From an uncultured Pelagibacteraceae bacterium (GTDB lineage Bacteria > Pseudomonadota > Alphaproteobacteria > Pelagibacterales > Pelagibacteraceae), in NCBI GenBank assembly GCA_902524235.1, contig CABZCF010000001.1, positions 78,530-142,529 on the forward strand: a DNA stretch of 64,000 nt, read 5' to 3'. Within the stretch, counting starts at the first letter, position 1. Each line of letters opens with the position of its first letter. This document shows, one piece after another, positions 55,496 to 64,000 of the stretch. The translations under genes and the position numbers were made by a program. The notes beneath the pieces are model-generated. The model did not search any database. It saw only the letters and a list, made by a program, of their open reading frames with translations, and was not told where the DNA came from.

Positions 55496-55870
55496 TTAAC
55501 CCGAATATATAGGATTAATCAAGTTTTTCATTAAAACTCCTTTTTCTGACAATTCAAGTAGTTTTTTATAATCATTATCTTCAATTTGATTAGATGAAAA
55601 ACCATACAAATTTATGTTGTTTGATATGGATAATGCTTTACACAATACAATCGAGGACCTTATGCTTGAAAATTTTCCAGGCCCTACATTTACAAACAAA
55701 TTTTTAATATGCTCCAATTTTAAGTTATTTTTTTTTAAAAAATCAAATATAATTATGCTCATCTTATCAAAGTTTTCTTTAGTATTAGAATACTCGCTAG
55801 TATAAGATTGTTCATTTGTAATGATTTTTAAAAAAACTTTATTTTTTGTAGCATCGACTATTAAATTCAT
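55496..55870 (-). CDS. tsaB: Shortened TsaB-like tRNA threonylcarbamoyladenosine protein
   Basis: A 124-residue protein resembling the N-terminal ASKHA half of TsaB, the partner of TsaD in t6A tRNA modification. The start MNLIVDATKNKVFLK matches the first hairpin, and VNVGPGKFSSIRSSIVLCKAL corresponds to the GPGSFTGLRIG motif, here degenerate. TsaB usually has about 200-230 residues; the second half is missing. The frame extends upstream to 55921, but ATG 55870 gives the family start. Position before fur agrees with the alphaproteobacterial order. It overlaps the divergent deacetylase by 50 bases. Confidence 0.75.
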   Translation of the reverse strand: MNLIVDATKNKVFLKIITNEQSYTSEYSNTKENFDKMSIIIFDFLKKNNLKLEHIKNLFVNVGPGKFSSIRSSIVLCKALSISNNINLYGFSSNQIEDNDYKKLLELSEKGVLMKNLINPIYSG

Positions 55871-56876
55871 TATTTTAATAATATTAATATCAAAATCACA
55901 CGCAGTTGAAAATACTAACAAATTTTATTCACAAGACGAAGGAATTATATCAATTATGTATCATAGATTTAACGAAAATAAGTACCCTTCTACGAATATT
56001 CAAATGGAAATATTTAAGAAACACATTGAAATTATAGAAAATAATAATTTGGATTATATCACACCATCAAATTTTTTAGATAACTTTAATCAAGCTAAAT
56101 ATAAAAAAAAAACATTAATTACCATAGATGATGGATTTAGCTCATTTTACGAAAATGCTTGGCCGTATTTAAAAAGTAAAAAAATTCCATTTATTTTGTT
56201 TATATCTACAGAACCTGTTGGATCAAACGGTTATATGACTTGGGAACAAATAAATGAAATAGAAAAAGAAGATTTTGTATTTATTGGGAATCATTCACAT
56301 AGCCATGAGTATTTACTAAACATAGGACATGATGAATTTGTCAAAGACATAAATAAATCTATAGAAATTTTCAAAAAAAAATTAGGCTATAATCCTAAAT
56401 ATTTTTCATATCCATTTGGTGAATACAGTTTAAAGCAAAAATTATTCATTAAAGAAAATTTTGAAGTTGCATTTGGCCAACATTCTGGAGTAATTGATGT
56501 TAATAAGGATAAATTCGAATTACCGAGATTTCCAATAAATGAAGAGTATGGCGACTTAGAAAGATTTAATTTTTTAACTCAGTTAAAACCATTAGAATAT
56601 AAAAAAGTTAATTTAAATGATAGTTACATATTGCCATCAAATAATCCTCCAAATCTCTCGATTGAATTTTTTGAAAACCAAAAAAATATTCATAAAATAA
56701 ATTGTTTCTCAAACGAGGGAAATAAATGGGATAAAACTAAAATCAATTTTATTGAAAATAAAATGTTTGTAGAATTTAGGGATAAATTTACCTTTAGAAG
56801 AGGTAGAATTAATTGTTCAATGAAAGATGAAACAGGCTGGAGATGGTTTGGTCTGCAGTTTTCTATCAAAAATTAA
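55821..56876 (+). CDS. Exported polysaccharide deacetylase-like protein
   Basis: A 351-residue protein with a signal peptide (hydrophobic stretch ending ILISKSHA, about residue 28) and a NodB-type deacetylase domain. IMYHRF (about 46) and the motif TIDDGF with Asp103/Asp104 are present, as is HSHSH (158-162) for the metal, with FSYPFGEY as motif 3. A C-terminal domain of about 100 residues follows. The substrate is probably a surface or cell-wall sugar. ATG 55821 lies inside tsaB on the other strand; no later ATG would keep the signal peptide, although a non-ATG start near 55860 is possible. Confidence 0.8.
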   Translation: MIFKKTLFFVASTIKFIILIILISKSHAVENTNKFYSQDEGIISIMYHRFNENKYPSTNIQMEIFKKHIEIIENNNLDYITPSNFLDNFNQAKYKKKTLITIDDGFSSFYENAWPYLKSKKIPFILFISTEPVGSNGYMTWEQINEIEKEDFVFIGNHSHSHEYLLNIGHDEFVKDINKSIEIFKKKLGYNPKYFSYPFGEYSLKQKLFIKENFEVAFGQHSGVIDVNKDKFELPRFPINEEYGDLERFNFLTQLKPLEYKKVNLNDSYILPSNNPPNLSIEFFENQKNIHKINCFSNEGNKWDKTKINFIENKMFVEFRDKFTFRRGRINCSMKDETGWRWFGLQFSIKN

Positions 56877-58003
56877 ATGTTCTCTTTAAGATTTTTGCTT
56901 AGTGGAAGTATTTTGGCTTTATCAAAGTCTTTGAGATTATTTTGTACAATAATCTTTTTTAGAGTTTTCGTATACTCCTCACCTGTCTCCGCATAAGAAT
57001 TTAGATAATTTGCAAGTTCTAGACTATTAAGAGGTTCATCATTATCTCTTTGAATGGCTCTAACTTTTCTAAACTCTTTGTAACTTGAATGTGTATTTAG
57101 ATTTCTTTGATAAGCACGTACTGAAGCTTTAAGAACACTAAATGCCATTACTTTGTGTTTGTCATTTTTATCAGAACCGGCTGGTTTGATGCCCTCTCCT
57201 GAATAAGTCCATTGACCAAAAAGTGCATTTCCCTCAATTGCAAACCTTGATGTTCCCCATCCAGTCTCTTTAGCTGCTTGAGCTATTGCTAATGAAACAG
57301 GTATCTCATCCATTCTCACTTTAAGAGTGGACACATCTTTATTTACAACACCATATTGTTTGAATTTATTATTTAACCAATTTTTCTCACCTTTTGAATT
57401 TATGTTTTTATTCAAAATTTTAAAAAGTGTACTTCTATCTCTTCTAATCCTGTTGTTTTCACTTAAAATTAATGGCAAAACAATCTTTATAAATAGTTCT
57501 TTTCTTTCTTTGGTACTCTGTATCTGCTTAAGTTCGACTGGCAACATTCCAACCTCAAAAGGTTTTACAATATTTTCTATTCTTACGATTTCTAAAGTAT
57601 AATTTTTGTCAAGAAACATTTGATTTAAAGTTGAGGCTTCAATTCTAACTGACTTTGATGGCCCTTTTTTAAATTCTATATCCTCGACTAAATGTCTAGG
57701 ATCTAATCCATCATCAACAGAGTTTTCTGTGATTAAAGTTTCACCAGATAAAACTTTCTCAAGATATTTTTTTGAATAATTTTCTACGACTGCTGGTTTT
57801 TCAAATTTATCTACGATTAATTTTGAACTTAATGGCAATGAAAAAAAAATTGATATTAAAATTAAACTAATGATGCTGGTAAAAATTAAACTTTTATAAT
57901 CTTTATAAAGTGTTTTATTCTTTAGTTTGTAAACTTTAAAACCTTTTTTAATTAAGATTTTTTTTAACTGATTCGTTGACATAGATTTGTATATATTTAC
58001 CAT
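56873..58003 (-). CDS. Bax-family glucosaminidase-like cell-wall hydrolase
   Basis: A 376-residue membrane-anchored protein with one N-terminal helix (about 38-60, LIFTSIISLILISIFFSL) and a glucosaminidase domain of the E. coli Bax type. The catalytic Glu lies in SLAIAQAAKETGWGTSRFAIEGNALFGQWT, and SYKEFRKVRA and YLNSYAETGEEYTK are conserved. It likely cleaves peptidoglycan in the periplasm. Two starts are possible, 58003 or 57982 (MSTNQLKK). It converges on the deacetylase with a 4-base overlap, so both are envelope genes. Confidence 0.85.
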   Translation of the reverse strand: MVNIYKSMSTNQLKKILIKKGFKVYKLKNKTLYKDYKSLIFTSIISLILISIFFSLPLSSKLIVDKFEKPAVVENYSKKYLEKVLSGETLITENSVDDGLDPRHLVEDIEFKKGPSKSVRIEASTLNQMFLDKNYTLEIVRIENIVKPFEVGMLPVELKQIQSTKERKELFIKIVLPLILSENNRIRRDRSTLFKILNKNINSKGEKNWLNNKFKQYGVVNKDVSTLKVRMDEIPVSLAIAQAAKETGWGTSRFAIEGNALFGQWTYSGEGIKPAGSDKNDKHKVMAFSVLKASVRAYQRNLNTHSSYKEFRKVRAIQRDNDEPLNSLELANYLNSYAETGEEYTKTLKKIIVQNNLKDFDKAKILPLSKNLKENI

Positions 58004-58021
58004 AAAAAAAATTAATTTTCG

Positions 58022-58564
58022 TTAAATTGATATAACTTCTTTAACTTCCGGAATATAATGGCAAAGTAGATTTTCAACACCTTTTTTTAACGTTAAAGTT
58101 GAACTTGGACACCCTGAACAACTACCTTTTAACTTTACAGTTACGACACCCTCGGAAAATTTTTGAAACACTATATCGCCACCATCTCTTGAAACTGCTG
58201 GTCGAATTTTAGTTTCGAGCAAATTAACTATTTTCTTTTCAAGTTCACTTAAATTTTCAGATTTATTTTGAAAATTTTCATCCTGAATTACACAGTCATT
58301 ACCTCTAGAATAATAATCATTTATATAAGAAATAATAATGTGTTTTGCCTCGGACCATTCTATACTATTTTTTTTATTTACTGATAAAAAATCTTCATAA
58401 AGAAATACACTTAAAATTCCATTTATTGAAAGTATATTTCTTATAAGCTCATTATTTGTGTCTTTTAAATCTAGAACTTCGACAGGACCAATCCTTGAAA
58501 CTTTTTTTCCAGGAACAAATTTTAACGAATTTGGGTTCGGTGTATTTTGAGTCTGTACAAACAT
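58022..58564 (-). CDS. nfuA: NifU-like Fe-S scaffold/carrier (Nfu type)
   Basis: A 180-residue Nfu protein. The N-terminal Nfu domain starts FVQTQNTPNPNSLKFVPGK, and the C-terminal NifU domain holds the cluster motif CSGC (Cys149/Cys152) in LKGSCSGCPSSTLTLK. It carries 4Fe-4S clusters to target enzymes; many are in this window (GltD, FdxA, MiaB). The mitochondrial NFU1 layout is typical for alphaproteobacteria. Confidence 0.92.
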   Translation of the reverse strand: MFVQTQNTPNPNSLKFVPGKKVSRIGPVEVLDLKDTNNELIRNILSINGILSVFLYEDFLSVNKKNSIEWSEAKHIIISYINDYYSRGNDCVIQDENFQNKSENLSELEKKIVNLLETKIRPAVSRDGGDIVFQKFSEGVVTVKLKGSCSGCPSSTLTLKKGVENLLCHYIPEVKEVISI

Positions 58565-58611
58565 GAAACTTATATAGACGTTATTTTATAAAATTAAAGA
58601 TCTAATTGTTG

Positions 58612-59613
58612 TTAAAAACCAATAATTTTCTTTATCTCACTAACTTTTTTTGATGAAATTGTGTCAGCTTTAGCATTTCCATCTGTTAGTACACTATCAA
58701 TAAAAGTAAAATCTTTTTTTAGTTTGCTCATTTCAAGAGATATTGGGTAAATTTTTTCAATTGCAATTTCTGAGAGTTTTTTTTTAAATTCAAAAAAACT
58801 CTTTCCTGAAAATTCTTTAATTGTTTTATTAATTTCTTGATTGTTTAATGAAGAGTAGATTCCAAGTAAATTTTTTGCTTCAGGCCTATTTTCTAATTCC
58901 TTAATATTATCTGGCAGAGCCAAAGTATCAGTTTTGGCTTTTTTTATTTTATTCTCAATTTCCTCTTTTGTATCATTTAAATTTATCCTGCTCATTTCAG
59001 ACTGATCAGATTTACTCATTTTTTTGGTTCCATCCTTTAAACTCATAATTCTAGCAAATTCCTTTTGGATCATTGGTTCTGGTATTTTTAAGAAATCATT
59101 TGAATTAAAGTCCAAATTAAATTTCTGAGCAATGTCTCTTGTCAATTCTAAATGTTGTTTTTGATCTTCGCCAACTGGAACATGCGTTGTATCATACAGC
59201 AATATATCTGCTGCCATTAGTACAGGGTAAACATATAAACCAACGCTCGCTTTCTCTTTATCTTTTCCAGCCTTTTCTTTGAATTGCGTCATCCTATTTA
59301 ACCAACCCATTCGTGCAGAGCATCCTAAAATCCAAGAAAATTCAGAATGTGCAGCGACCATTGATTGTTGAAATATTATGCTTTTTTTGTGGTTAAGACC
59401 GCTAGCAATAAATGCTGCTGTGGTTTCTCTAATGTTAGCTTTTAATTTACTTGGGTCTTGTTTTACTGTTATTGCGTGTAAATCCACTACGCAATAAATG
59501 CAGTCTGTACTCGTTTGATTTTGAAAATTTACGAAATTTTTTATGGCGCCAAGGTAGTTTCCTAGATGAAGATTCCCGGTAGGTTGAACTCCAGAAAAAA
59601 TTTTTTTACTCAT
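58612..59613 (-). CDS. trpS: Tryptophanyl-tRNA synthetase
   Basis: TrpRS, 333 residues, class I. The HIGH-type motif is TGNLHLGNY and the KMSKS motif is KKMSKSDQSE. The tryptophan site contains GEDQKQHLELTRDIA. It lies 3 bases after murJ on the same strand, and murJ-trpS-nfuA is a familiar alphaproteobacterial order. Confidence 0.97.
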   Translation of the reverse strand: MSKKIFSGVQPTGNLHLGNYLGAIKNFVNFQNQTSTDCIYCVVDLHAITVKQDPSKLKANIRETTAAFIASGLNHKKSIIFQQSMVAAHSEFSWILGCSARMGWLNRMTQFKEKAGKDKEKASVGLYVYPVLMAADILLYDTTHVPVGEDQKQHLELTRDIAQKFNLDFNSNDFLKIPEPMIQKEFARIMSLKDGTKKMSKSDQSEMSRINLNDTKEEIENKIKKAKTDTLALPDNIKELENRPEAKNLLGIYSSLNNQEINKTIKEFSGKSFFEFKKKLSEIAIEKIYPISLEMSKLKKDFTFIDSVLTDGNAKADTISSKKVSEIKKIIGF

Positions 59614-59616
59614 AAT

Positions 59617-61146
59617 TTAATACTTTAATTTAATATCTGACAATTTGAAAGCTTTTGTAAAAGTTGATAACAAAATGTATGAGAATAAAGTTATTATTAC
59701 AATAATTATCATACTGAGAAGTTTATAATTACTGTTATATATTAAGCTCTCTGAAAAGATACTTATCATAAAATAAAAGAAATAAGAGGATGTGAAAACT
59801 ATACATAAGATTTTAAGTAATGATAAGATTAAGTTTAATTTTACATTATAAAAACTTTTTTTTGTTAAATAATAAAATAATAATAATGCATTAATCCAAG
59901 AAGATATCGTTGTGGCAATAGGAATTATTATAAATCCAACTTCTTTAAAGAAAAAAATACTTATAACGATGTTAAATATTACAGAAACCAAAGAATAATA
60001 AAAAGGTATTTTTGTATTTTGTCGTGCAAATAAAAAAGATGAAAAAATTTTTATTAAAGCAAATGCTGGCAATCCAAAAGCAAAATAATATAAAGCTCTA
60101 GCAGAATTTTTTACACTTAGCTCATCAAATGAACCATATCCAAATAGACTTGAAGTAATTTCTTCAGATGCAATTATTAAAGCAAACATTGCTGGTAAAC
60201 TTAAAAATAAGCTCAATTCAACTGATTTATTTTGTATAAATTCAATTTTTATTCTATTTTTAGATTGAATATATTTACTAAGACTGGGTAACAGCACAGT
60301 ACCAATTGCTATGCCTGCAATTGCTAAATTTATTTGGTAAATTCTGTCAGCATAATACAAATATGAAACAGCATTAGCCTGAAATGATGCTATAATGGTT
60401 CCTACTAATATATTTATCTGAGTAACACCAGAAGAAAATATACTTGGTATTAGTTTATTAAAAAATATTTTAATCTTTTTTGTGATCTTAAAATCTAACT
60501 TTAATTTTGGTAAAAAATATTTTTTAACAAATTTAAAAAGTATAATAAGTTGGACAATACCGGCAAAAGAAACTCCATATGCCAAATATATTACTAGAGT
60601 ATCATTTTCATATTTTAAAAAAAAAAGAATAAATATTAGTATAATGTTCAATACTATCGGGGCTGCCGCGGCTATTCCAAATCTATTATGAGAGTTTAAT
60701 ATAGCAGAAAAAAAAGATGCTAAACTAATAAATAATAAAAAAGGAAAAGTAATTCTTGTAAGTTGTATAGTTAATTCAAGTTTATCTGTACTTTCATTAA
60801 AACCTGGAGCAATTACAAATATAAATAAGGGCATCAGTAACTCTATAATTAAAGTTAATAATAGAAGACCAAGTAATAAAAATTTAAAAACATCATTAGA
60901 GAAATTCTCAGCATTTTTTTTTGATTTAACCATCTCTGATGAATAAATTGGTACGAATGCAGCATTGAATGTTCCCTCTGAAAATAACCTTCTAAATGTG
61001 TTTGGAATTCTAAACGCAACAAAAAAAGCATCAGCAATTGGACCCGATCCCAAGTTCATAGCTATCAGAAAATCCCTCAGATAACCCAGAATCCTACTTA
61101 ATATAGTATAAAAACTAAAGGTGCCGGTTGACTTAATTAGATTCAT
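59617..61146 (-). CDS. murJ: Lipid II flippase MurJ
   Basis: MurJ (MviN), 509 residues and about 14 membrane helices. It flips lipid II across the inner membrane for peptidoglycan synthesis. The N-terminus STGTFSFYTILSRILGYLRDFLIA and the RLFSEGTFNAAFVPIY motif are diagnostic. It works on the same lipid carrier as UppP at 7 kb. It is divergent from maeB, with 48 bases between the starts. Confidence 0.95.
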   Translation of the reverse strand: MNLIKSTGTFSFYTILSRILGYLRDFLIAMNLGSGPIADAFFVAFRIPNTFRRLFSEGTFNAAFVPIYSSEMVKSKKNAENFSNDVFKFLLLGLLLLTLIIELLMPLFIFVIAPGFNESTDKLELTIQLTRITFPFLLFISLASFFSAILNSHNRFGIAAAAPIVLNIILIFILFFLKYENDTLVIYLAYGVSFAGIVQLIILFKFVKKYFLPKLKLDFKITKKIKIFFNKLIPSIFSSGVTQINILVGTIIASFQANAVSYLYYADRIYQINLAIAGIAIGTVLLPSLSKYIQSKNRIKIEFIQNKSVELSLFLSLPAMFALIIASEEITSSLFGYGSFDELSVKNSARALYYFAFGLPAFALIKIFSSFLFARQNTKIPFYYSLVSVIFNIVISIFFFKEVGFIIIPIATTISSWINALLLFYYLTKKSFYNVKLNLILSLLKILCIVFTSSYFFYFMISIFSESLIYNSNYKLLSMIIIVIITLFSYILLSTFTKAFKLSDIKLKY

Positions 61147-61194
61147 AAATCATATTAGTGATAACTTAGTTCTATTTTTATATCTAATAAAAAA

Positions 61195-63483
61195 ATGAAG
61201 AAAAAAAATATTGAGCATTATTCAGATAAAGAGGCATTAGATTTTCATAATAGTAATAAATCTGGCAAGATTGAGATCATATCGTCCAAACCAATGACCA
61301 CCAAAAGAGATTTGGCATTAGCATACTCGCCAGGAGTTGCAGCACCTGTAAAAGCTATATCCGCAAATCCTGAGCTAGCTTATGATTATACGACAAAAGG
61401 AAACCTTGTAGCTGTCATAAGTAATGGTTCTGCGATACTTGGATTAGGTAACTTAGGGGCTATTGCCTCAAAGCCTGTAATGGAAGGAAAGGCTGTATTA
61501 TTTAAAAGATTTGCAGATATAGATGCTATTGATCTTGAAATAGATTCTAATGACTCAGATGAGATTATTAATTCTATTAAAAATTTTGCAAAAAGCTTTG
61601 GTGGAATAAATCTTGAAGACATAGCTGCTCCTGCATGCTTTATTATAGAGGATAAATTAAAAAAAATATTAGATATTCCAGTCTTCCATGATGATCAGCA
61701 TGGTACAGCTATAATTACATATGCTGCATTAATGAACGCCCTAGATATCCAAAAAAAAGATAAAAAAAAAATAAGTATTGTTGTAAATGGTGCTGGAGCA
61801 TCGGCAATGGCTTGTACGAATTTGCTCCTTAAGTCGGGTGTTAAAAAATCAAATATAATAATGTTGGATAGTAAAGGTGTAATTAATAAGAAAAGAAAAA
61901 ATCTTAATAAATGGAAGTCTTTCTACGCATCAAATACTAAAGCTAAAAATTTAAAAGAGGCAATAAAAAACGCAGATGTCTTTTTAGGTTTATCTTCTGC
62001 CGGCGTATTAAGTAAAGAAAATGTCATTAGCATGTCAAAAAATCCAATTATATTTGCGTGCGCAAATCCTGATCCTGAAATTACACCTGAGGAAGTAGAG
62101 GATGTTAGAAAAGATGCTATTATTGCAACAGGGAGATCTGATTATCCAAATCAAGTTAATAACCTAATAGGTTTTCCTTACATTTTTAGGGGAGCCTTAG
62201 ATGTTAGGGCTAAAACAATTAATGATGAAATGAAAATCGCAGCAGCAGATGCAATTGCTTCACTTGCTAGGGAAAGAGTTCCAGATGAAGTTGTTGCAGC
62301 TATGGGTGGTGAAAGGCCTAGATATGGAAAAGAGTATATAATTCCATCAACTTTTGACCCCAGACTTATTAATGTAATTCCCGTTGCTGTAGCAAAAGCT
62401 GCAATCAAAACTGGTGTTGCTAGAAAAAGAATAGATAATTTTGATTTATATTCTGAACAACTTAAACAAAGACTAGACCCTTCAGTTACAATTATGCAGG
62501 GCATTAATTCACAAATCAAAAAAACTCAAAAGAAAGTTGTTTTCGCAGATGGGGAAGATGAAAATACATTGAAAGCAGCAATTGCTTTTAAAAATAGTGG
62601 ATTAGGTATACCTATATTAGTTGCAAAAGACAAAGTCGTGAAAGAGAGACTTAAAGATATAGGTTATAGTGAAAACTTTAATGTCGAAATTATAAATTCC
62701 ACAAAGAAAAGCTTAAGAGAAAAATATTCTAATTATATATTTAAAAAACTACATAGATCTCAGGGACTTTTGGAAAGAGACTGCGATCGTCTGATTAGAA
62801 ATGATAGGGTTATATGGGGTTCATGCATGGTCGCATGTGGAGATGCAGATGCAATGGTAACTGGAAATACGAGAAGATACGTACAATCTTTGGAAAAAAT
62901 TATCAAGGTAGTGGATCCTAGACCTGGAGAAATTATGTTTGGCTTGAATATGGTTGTGAATAAAGGCAGAACTGTTTTCATAGGTGATACAAGTGTTCAT
63001 GAATACCCTTCGTCAAAACAATTGGCTGAAATAGCAATTTCATCTGCTAGAGTTGTTAGACTCTTCGGTTTCACTCCTAAAATAGCATTTTTATCACATT
63101 CTACATTCGGTCAACCTATGACTAGTCGTACTAAACACATTAGAGATGCTGTAGAAATTTTAAAAAAAATGAAAGTAGATTTCAAATTTGATGGAGACAT
63201 GCAACCTGATGTGGCACTTAATGATGAATACAAAGAACTATATCCTTTATCAGATATTGTTGGAAACGCTAACGTATTAATAATGCCAGGTCAACATAGT
63301 GCCGCTATATCATACAAAATTATGAAATCAATGAGTAGCGCAAAAGTAATTGGACCACTCTTAATTGGTTTAGGTGCTGCAATTGAAATTGCACCTTTAA
63401 GATGTTCAACCTCGGAAATCTTAAATCTAGCTTCAGTGGCTGCGTACTCGGCAGGTGTCATTGATTATAACAAAAAAAATTAA
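61195..63483 (+). CDS. maeB: NADP-dependent malic enzyme with phosphotransacetylase-like domain
   Basis: A 762-residue MaeB. Residues 1-430 form the malic enzyme (LALAYSPGVAAPVKAI, PVFHDDQHGTAIITYAALMNA and the NADP loop VVNGAGASAMAC), turning malate to pyruvate and CO2. Residues 440-762 resemble phosphate acetyltransferase (VVFADGEDENTLKAA, MPGQHSAAISYKIMKS) and in this family regulate the enzyme rather than catalyse. It is a single-gene unit; its end overlaps the BON gene by 4 bases. Confidence 0.96.
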   Translation: MKKKNIEHYSDKEALDFHNSNKSGKIEIISSKPMTTKRDLALAYSPGVAAPVKAISANPELAYDYTTKGNLVAVISNGSAILGLGNLGAIASKPVMEGKAVLFKRFADIDAIDLEIDSNDSDEIINSIKNFAKSFGGINLEDIAAPACFIIEDKLKKILDIPVFHDDQHGTAIITYAALMNALDIQKKDKKKISIVVNGAGASAMACTNLLLKSGVKKSNIIMLDSKGVINKKRKNLNKWKSFYASNTKAKNLKEAIKNADVFLGLSSAGVLSKENVISMSKNPIIFACANPDPEITPEEVEDVRKDAIIATGRSDYPNQVNNLIGFPYIFRGALDVRAKTINDEMKIAAADAIASLARERVPDEVVAAMGGERPRYGKEYIIPSTFDPRLINVIPVAVAKAAIKTGVARKRIDNFDLYSEQLKQRLDPSVTIMQGINSQIKKTQKKVVFADGEDENTLKAAIAFKNSGLGIPILVAKDKVVKERLKDIGYSENFNVEIINSTKKSLREKYSNYIFKKLHRSQGLLERDCDRLIRNDRVIWGSCMVACGDADAMVTGNTRRYVQSLEKIIKVVDPRPGEIMFGLNMVVNKGRTVFIGDTSVHEYPSSKQLAEIAISSARVVRLFGFTPKIAFLSHSTFGQPMTSRTKHIRDAVEILKKMKVDFKFDGDMQPDVALNDEYKELYPLSDIVGNANVLIMPGQHSAAISYKIMKSMSSAKVIGPLLIGLGAAIEIAPLRCSTSEILNLASVAAYSAGVIDYNKKN

Positions 63484-64000
63484 TCTTTTTTAATTCTTAA
63501 GTCTTCGACAAATAGAATGCTAGTTATTACATCTTTTACATCTAAAATTTCTTTAGCTTCCTTAACTATCTCATCTTTTTCATCTTCAGATTGGGCTATT
63601 CCATAAACATAAATAACTTTTTTAAATGTATCTATATTATAATTAATTGCTTTAATTTTTTTATTAAATATCATTGCAGATCTAAGTTGAGACGTAATTA
63701 GAATATCTTTTGCTGATTGCTGAAAATTAAATTCCTCTTTAATTTTTAAATCGTTTTTAACAGATCTTGCTCCCTTTGTTTCCCAAGCAAGTTTTGTTAT
63801 TTGTAATTTTTCCTCAGGCGTATCTATCTTTCCCGTTAGAAAAATTCTTCCATCTAGAACTTTTGTATTAACATTTAGTAGATAGTTTTTATTCATTGCA
63901 ACCAATCTAGCGTCTAAACTTTTATCCATAATAGAGTCATCAATTTGTGTTCCTAAAGTTCTAGGATCCATAGCTATAGATACACCCGTACCAAAAACTC
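63480..64000 (-). CDS. BON-domain periplasmic protein, N-terminus cut by window edge
   Basis: Two BON (OsmY/nodulation) domains are seen: the first around LLNVNTKVLDGRIFLTGKI, the second around INYNIDTFKKVIYVYGIAQ. The visible frame continues upstream of an internal ATG at 63971 as VFGTGVSIA and leaves the window, so the signal or lipoprotein peptide lies outside. Homologous layout (DolP/YraP-like lipoproteins) suggests an envelope-integrity role at the outer membrane. It converges with maeB. Confidence 0.82.
   Translation of the reverse strand, partial: VFGTGVSIAMDPRTLGTQIDDSIMDKSLDARLVAMNKNYLLNVNTKVLDGRIFLTGKIDTPEEKLQITKLAWETKGARSVKNDLKIKEEFNFQQSAKDILITSQLRSAMIFNKKIKAINYNIDTFKKVIYVYGIAQSEDEKDEIVKEAKEILDVKDVITSILFVEDLRIKKD

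Overview
The window looks like a chromosomal segment of a streamlined, very AT-rich marine alphaproteobacterium, most likely Pelagibacterales (SAR11). By eye, GC is well under one third, coding sequences abut or overlap by 1-50 bases, and there are no insertion sequences, prophage genes, CRISPR arrays or rRNA operons. The gene orders argH-lptM-lysA, dnaN/dnaA-rpsT-mutM/ubiE-ubiB-coaBC-dut and tsaB-fur-miaB-phoH-ybeY-lnt-metK-nusA-infB-rbfA-rpsO-pnp with fabI-fabB-fabA/irr are known alphaproteobacterial, especially rhizobial, arrangements. Here they appear in reduced form. The taxon is an inference from gene content and order; no search was run.

Layout. 1-9.8 kb: the end of a glycosyltransferase, an alpha/beta hydrolase, glutamate synthase (gltD-gltB, nitrogen assimilation), undecaprenyl-diphosphatase (uppP), an EamA transporter and a gamma-butyrobetaine-hydroxylase-like dioxygenase. 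9.8-13.8 kb: a short-chain acyl-CoA block with a thiolase and acetoacetyl-CoA synthetase, flanking tRNA-Arg and a mini-operon in which a PaaI-type thioesterase sits between two one-helix microproteins. 13.9-18.1 kb: a tightly coupled Suv3-like helicase - TerB - ferredoxin - CarD operon, converging on a tiny polybasic protein gene that has its own promoter, leader hairpin, Shine-Dalgarno site and terminator. 18.3-23.6 kb: an acyl-CoA synthetase, tRNA-Leu, a YqaA-dsbB-coq7 operon, and on the other strand tlpA, a frameshifted esterase and an HNH protein. 23.6-36.2 kb: argH-lptM-lysA-plsC, dnaA-dnaN, rpsT, mutM, then ubiE-ubiB-coaBC-dut-moeB-SH3 (ubiquinone, CoA, dUTP).

36.2-42.8 kb: katG and a 10-TM metal exporter lie beside the iron-responsive regulator irr and the divergent fabA-fabB-fabI operon for unsaturated fatty acid synthesis. 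42.8-55.9 kb: the long minus-strand translation/RNA superoperon. Between metK and nusA there is a textbook intrinsic terminator that must be read through to express nusA. 55.8-64 kb: envelope and general functions, namely polysaccharide deacetylase, Bax-type glucosaminidase, NfuA, trpS, murJ, maeB and a BON-domain protein cut by the window end.

Most of the window is housekeeping. The unusual parts are the microproteins and RNA structures: the TM-microprotein/PaaI sandwich, the polybasic 23-mer beside a CarD protein with a lysine-rich tail, and the putative nusA attenuator. The katG/exporter pair next to irr, and several stripped-down enzymes (TsaB, thiolase, MoeB/ThiF-like), also stand out.
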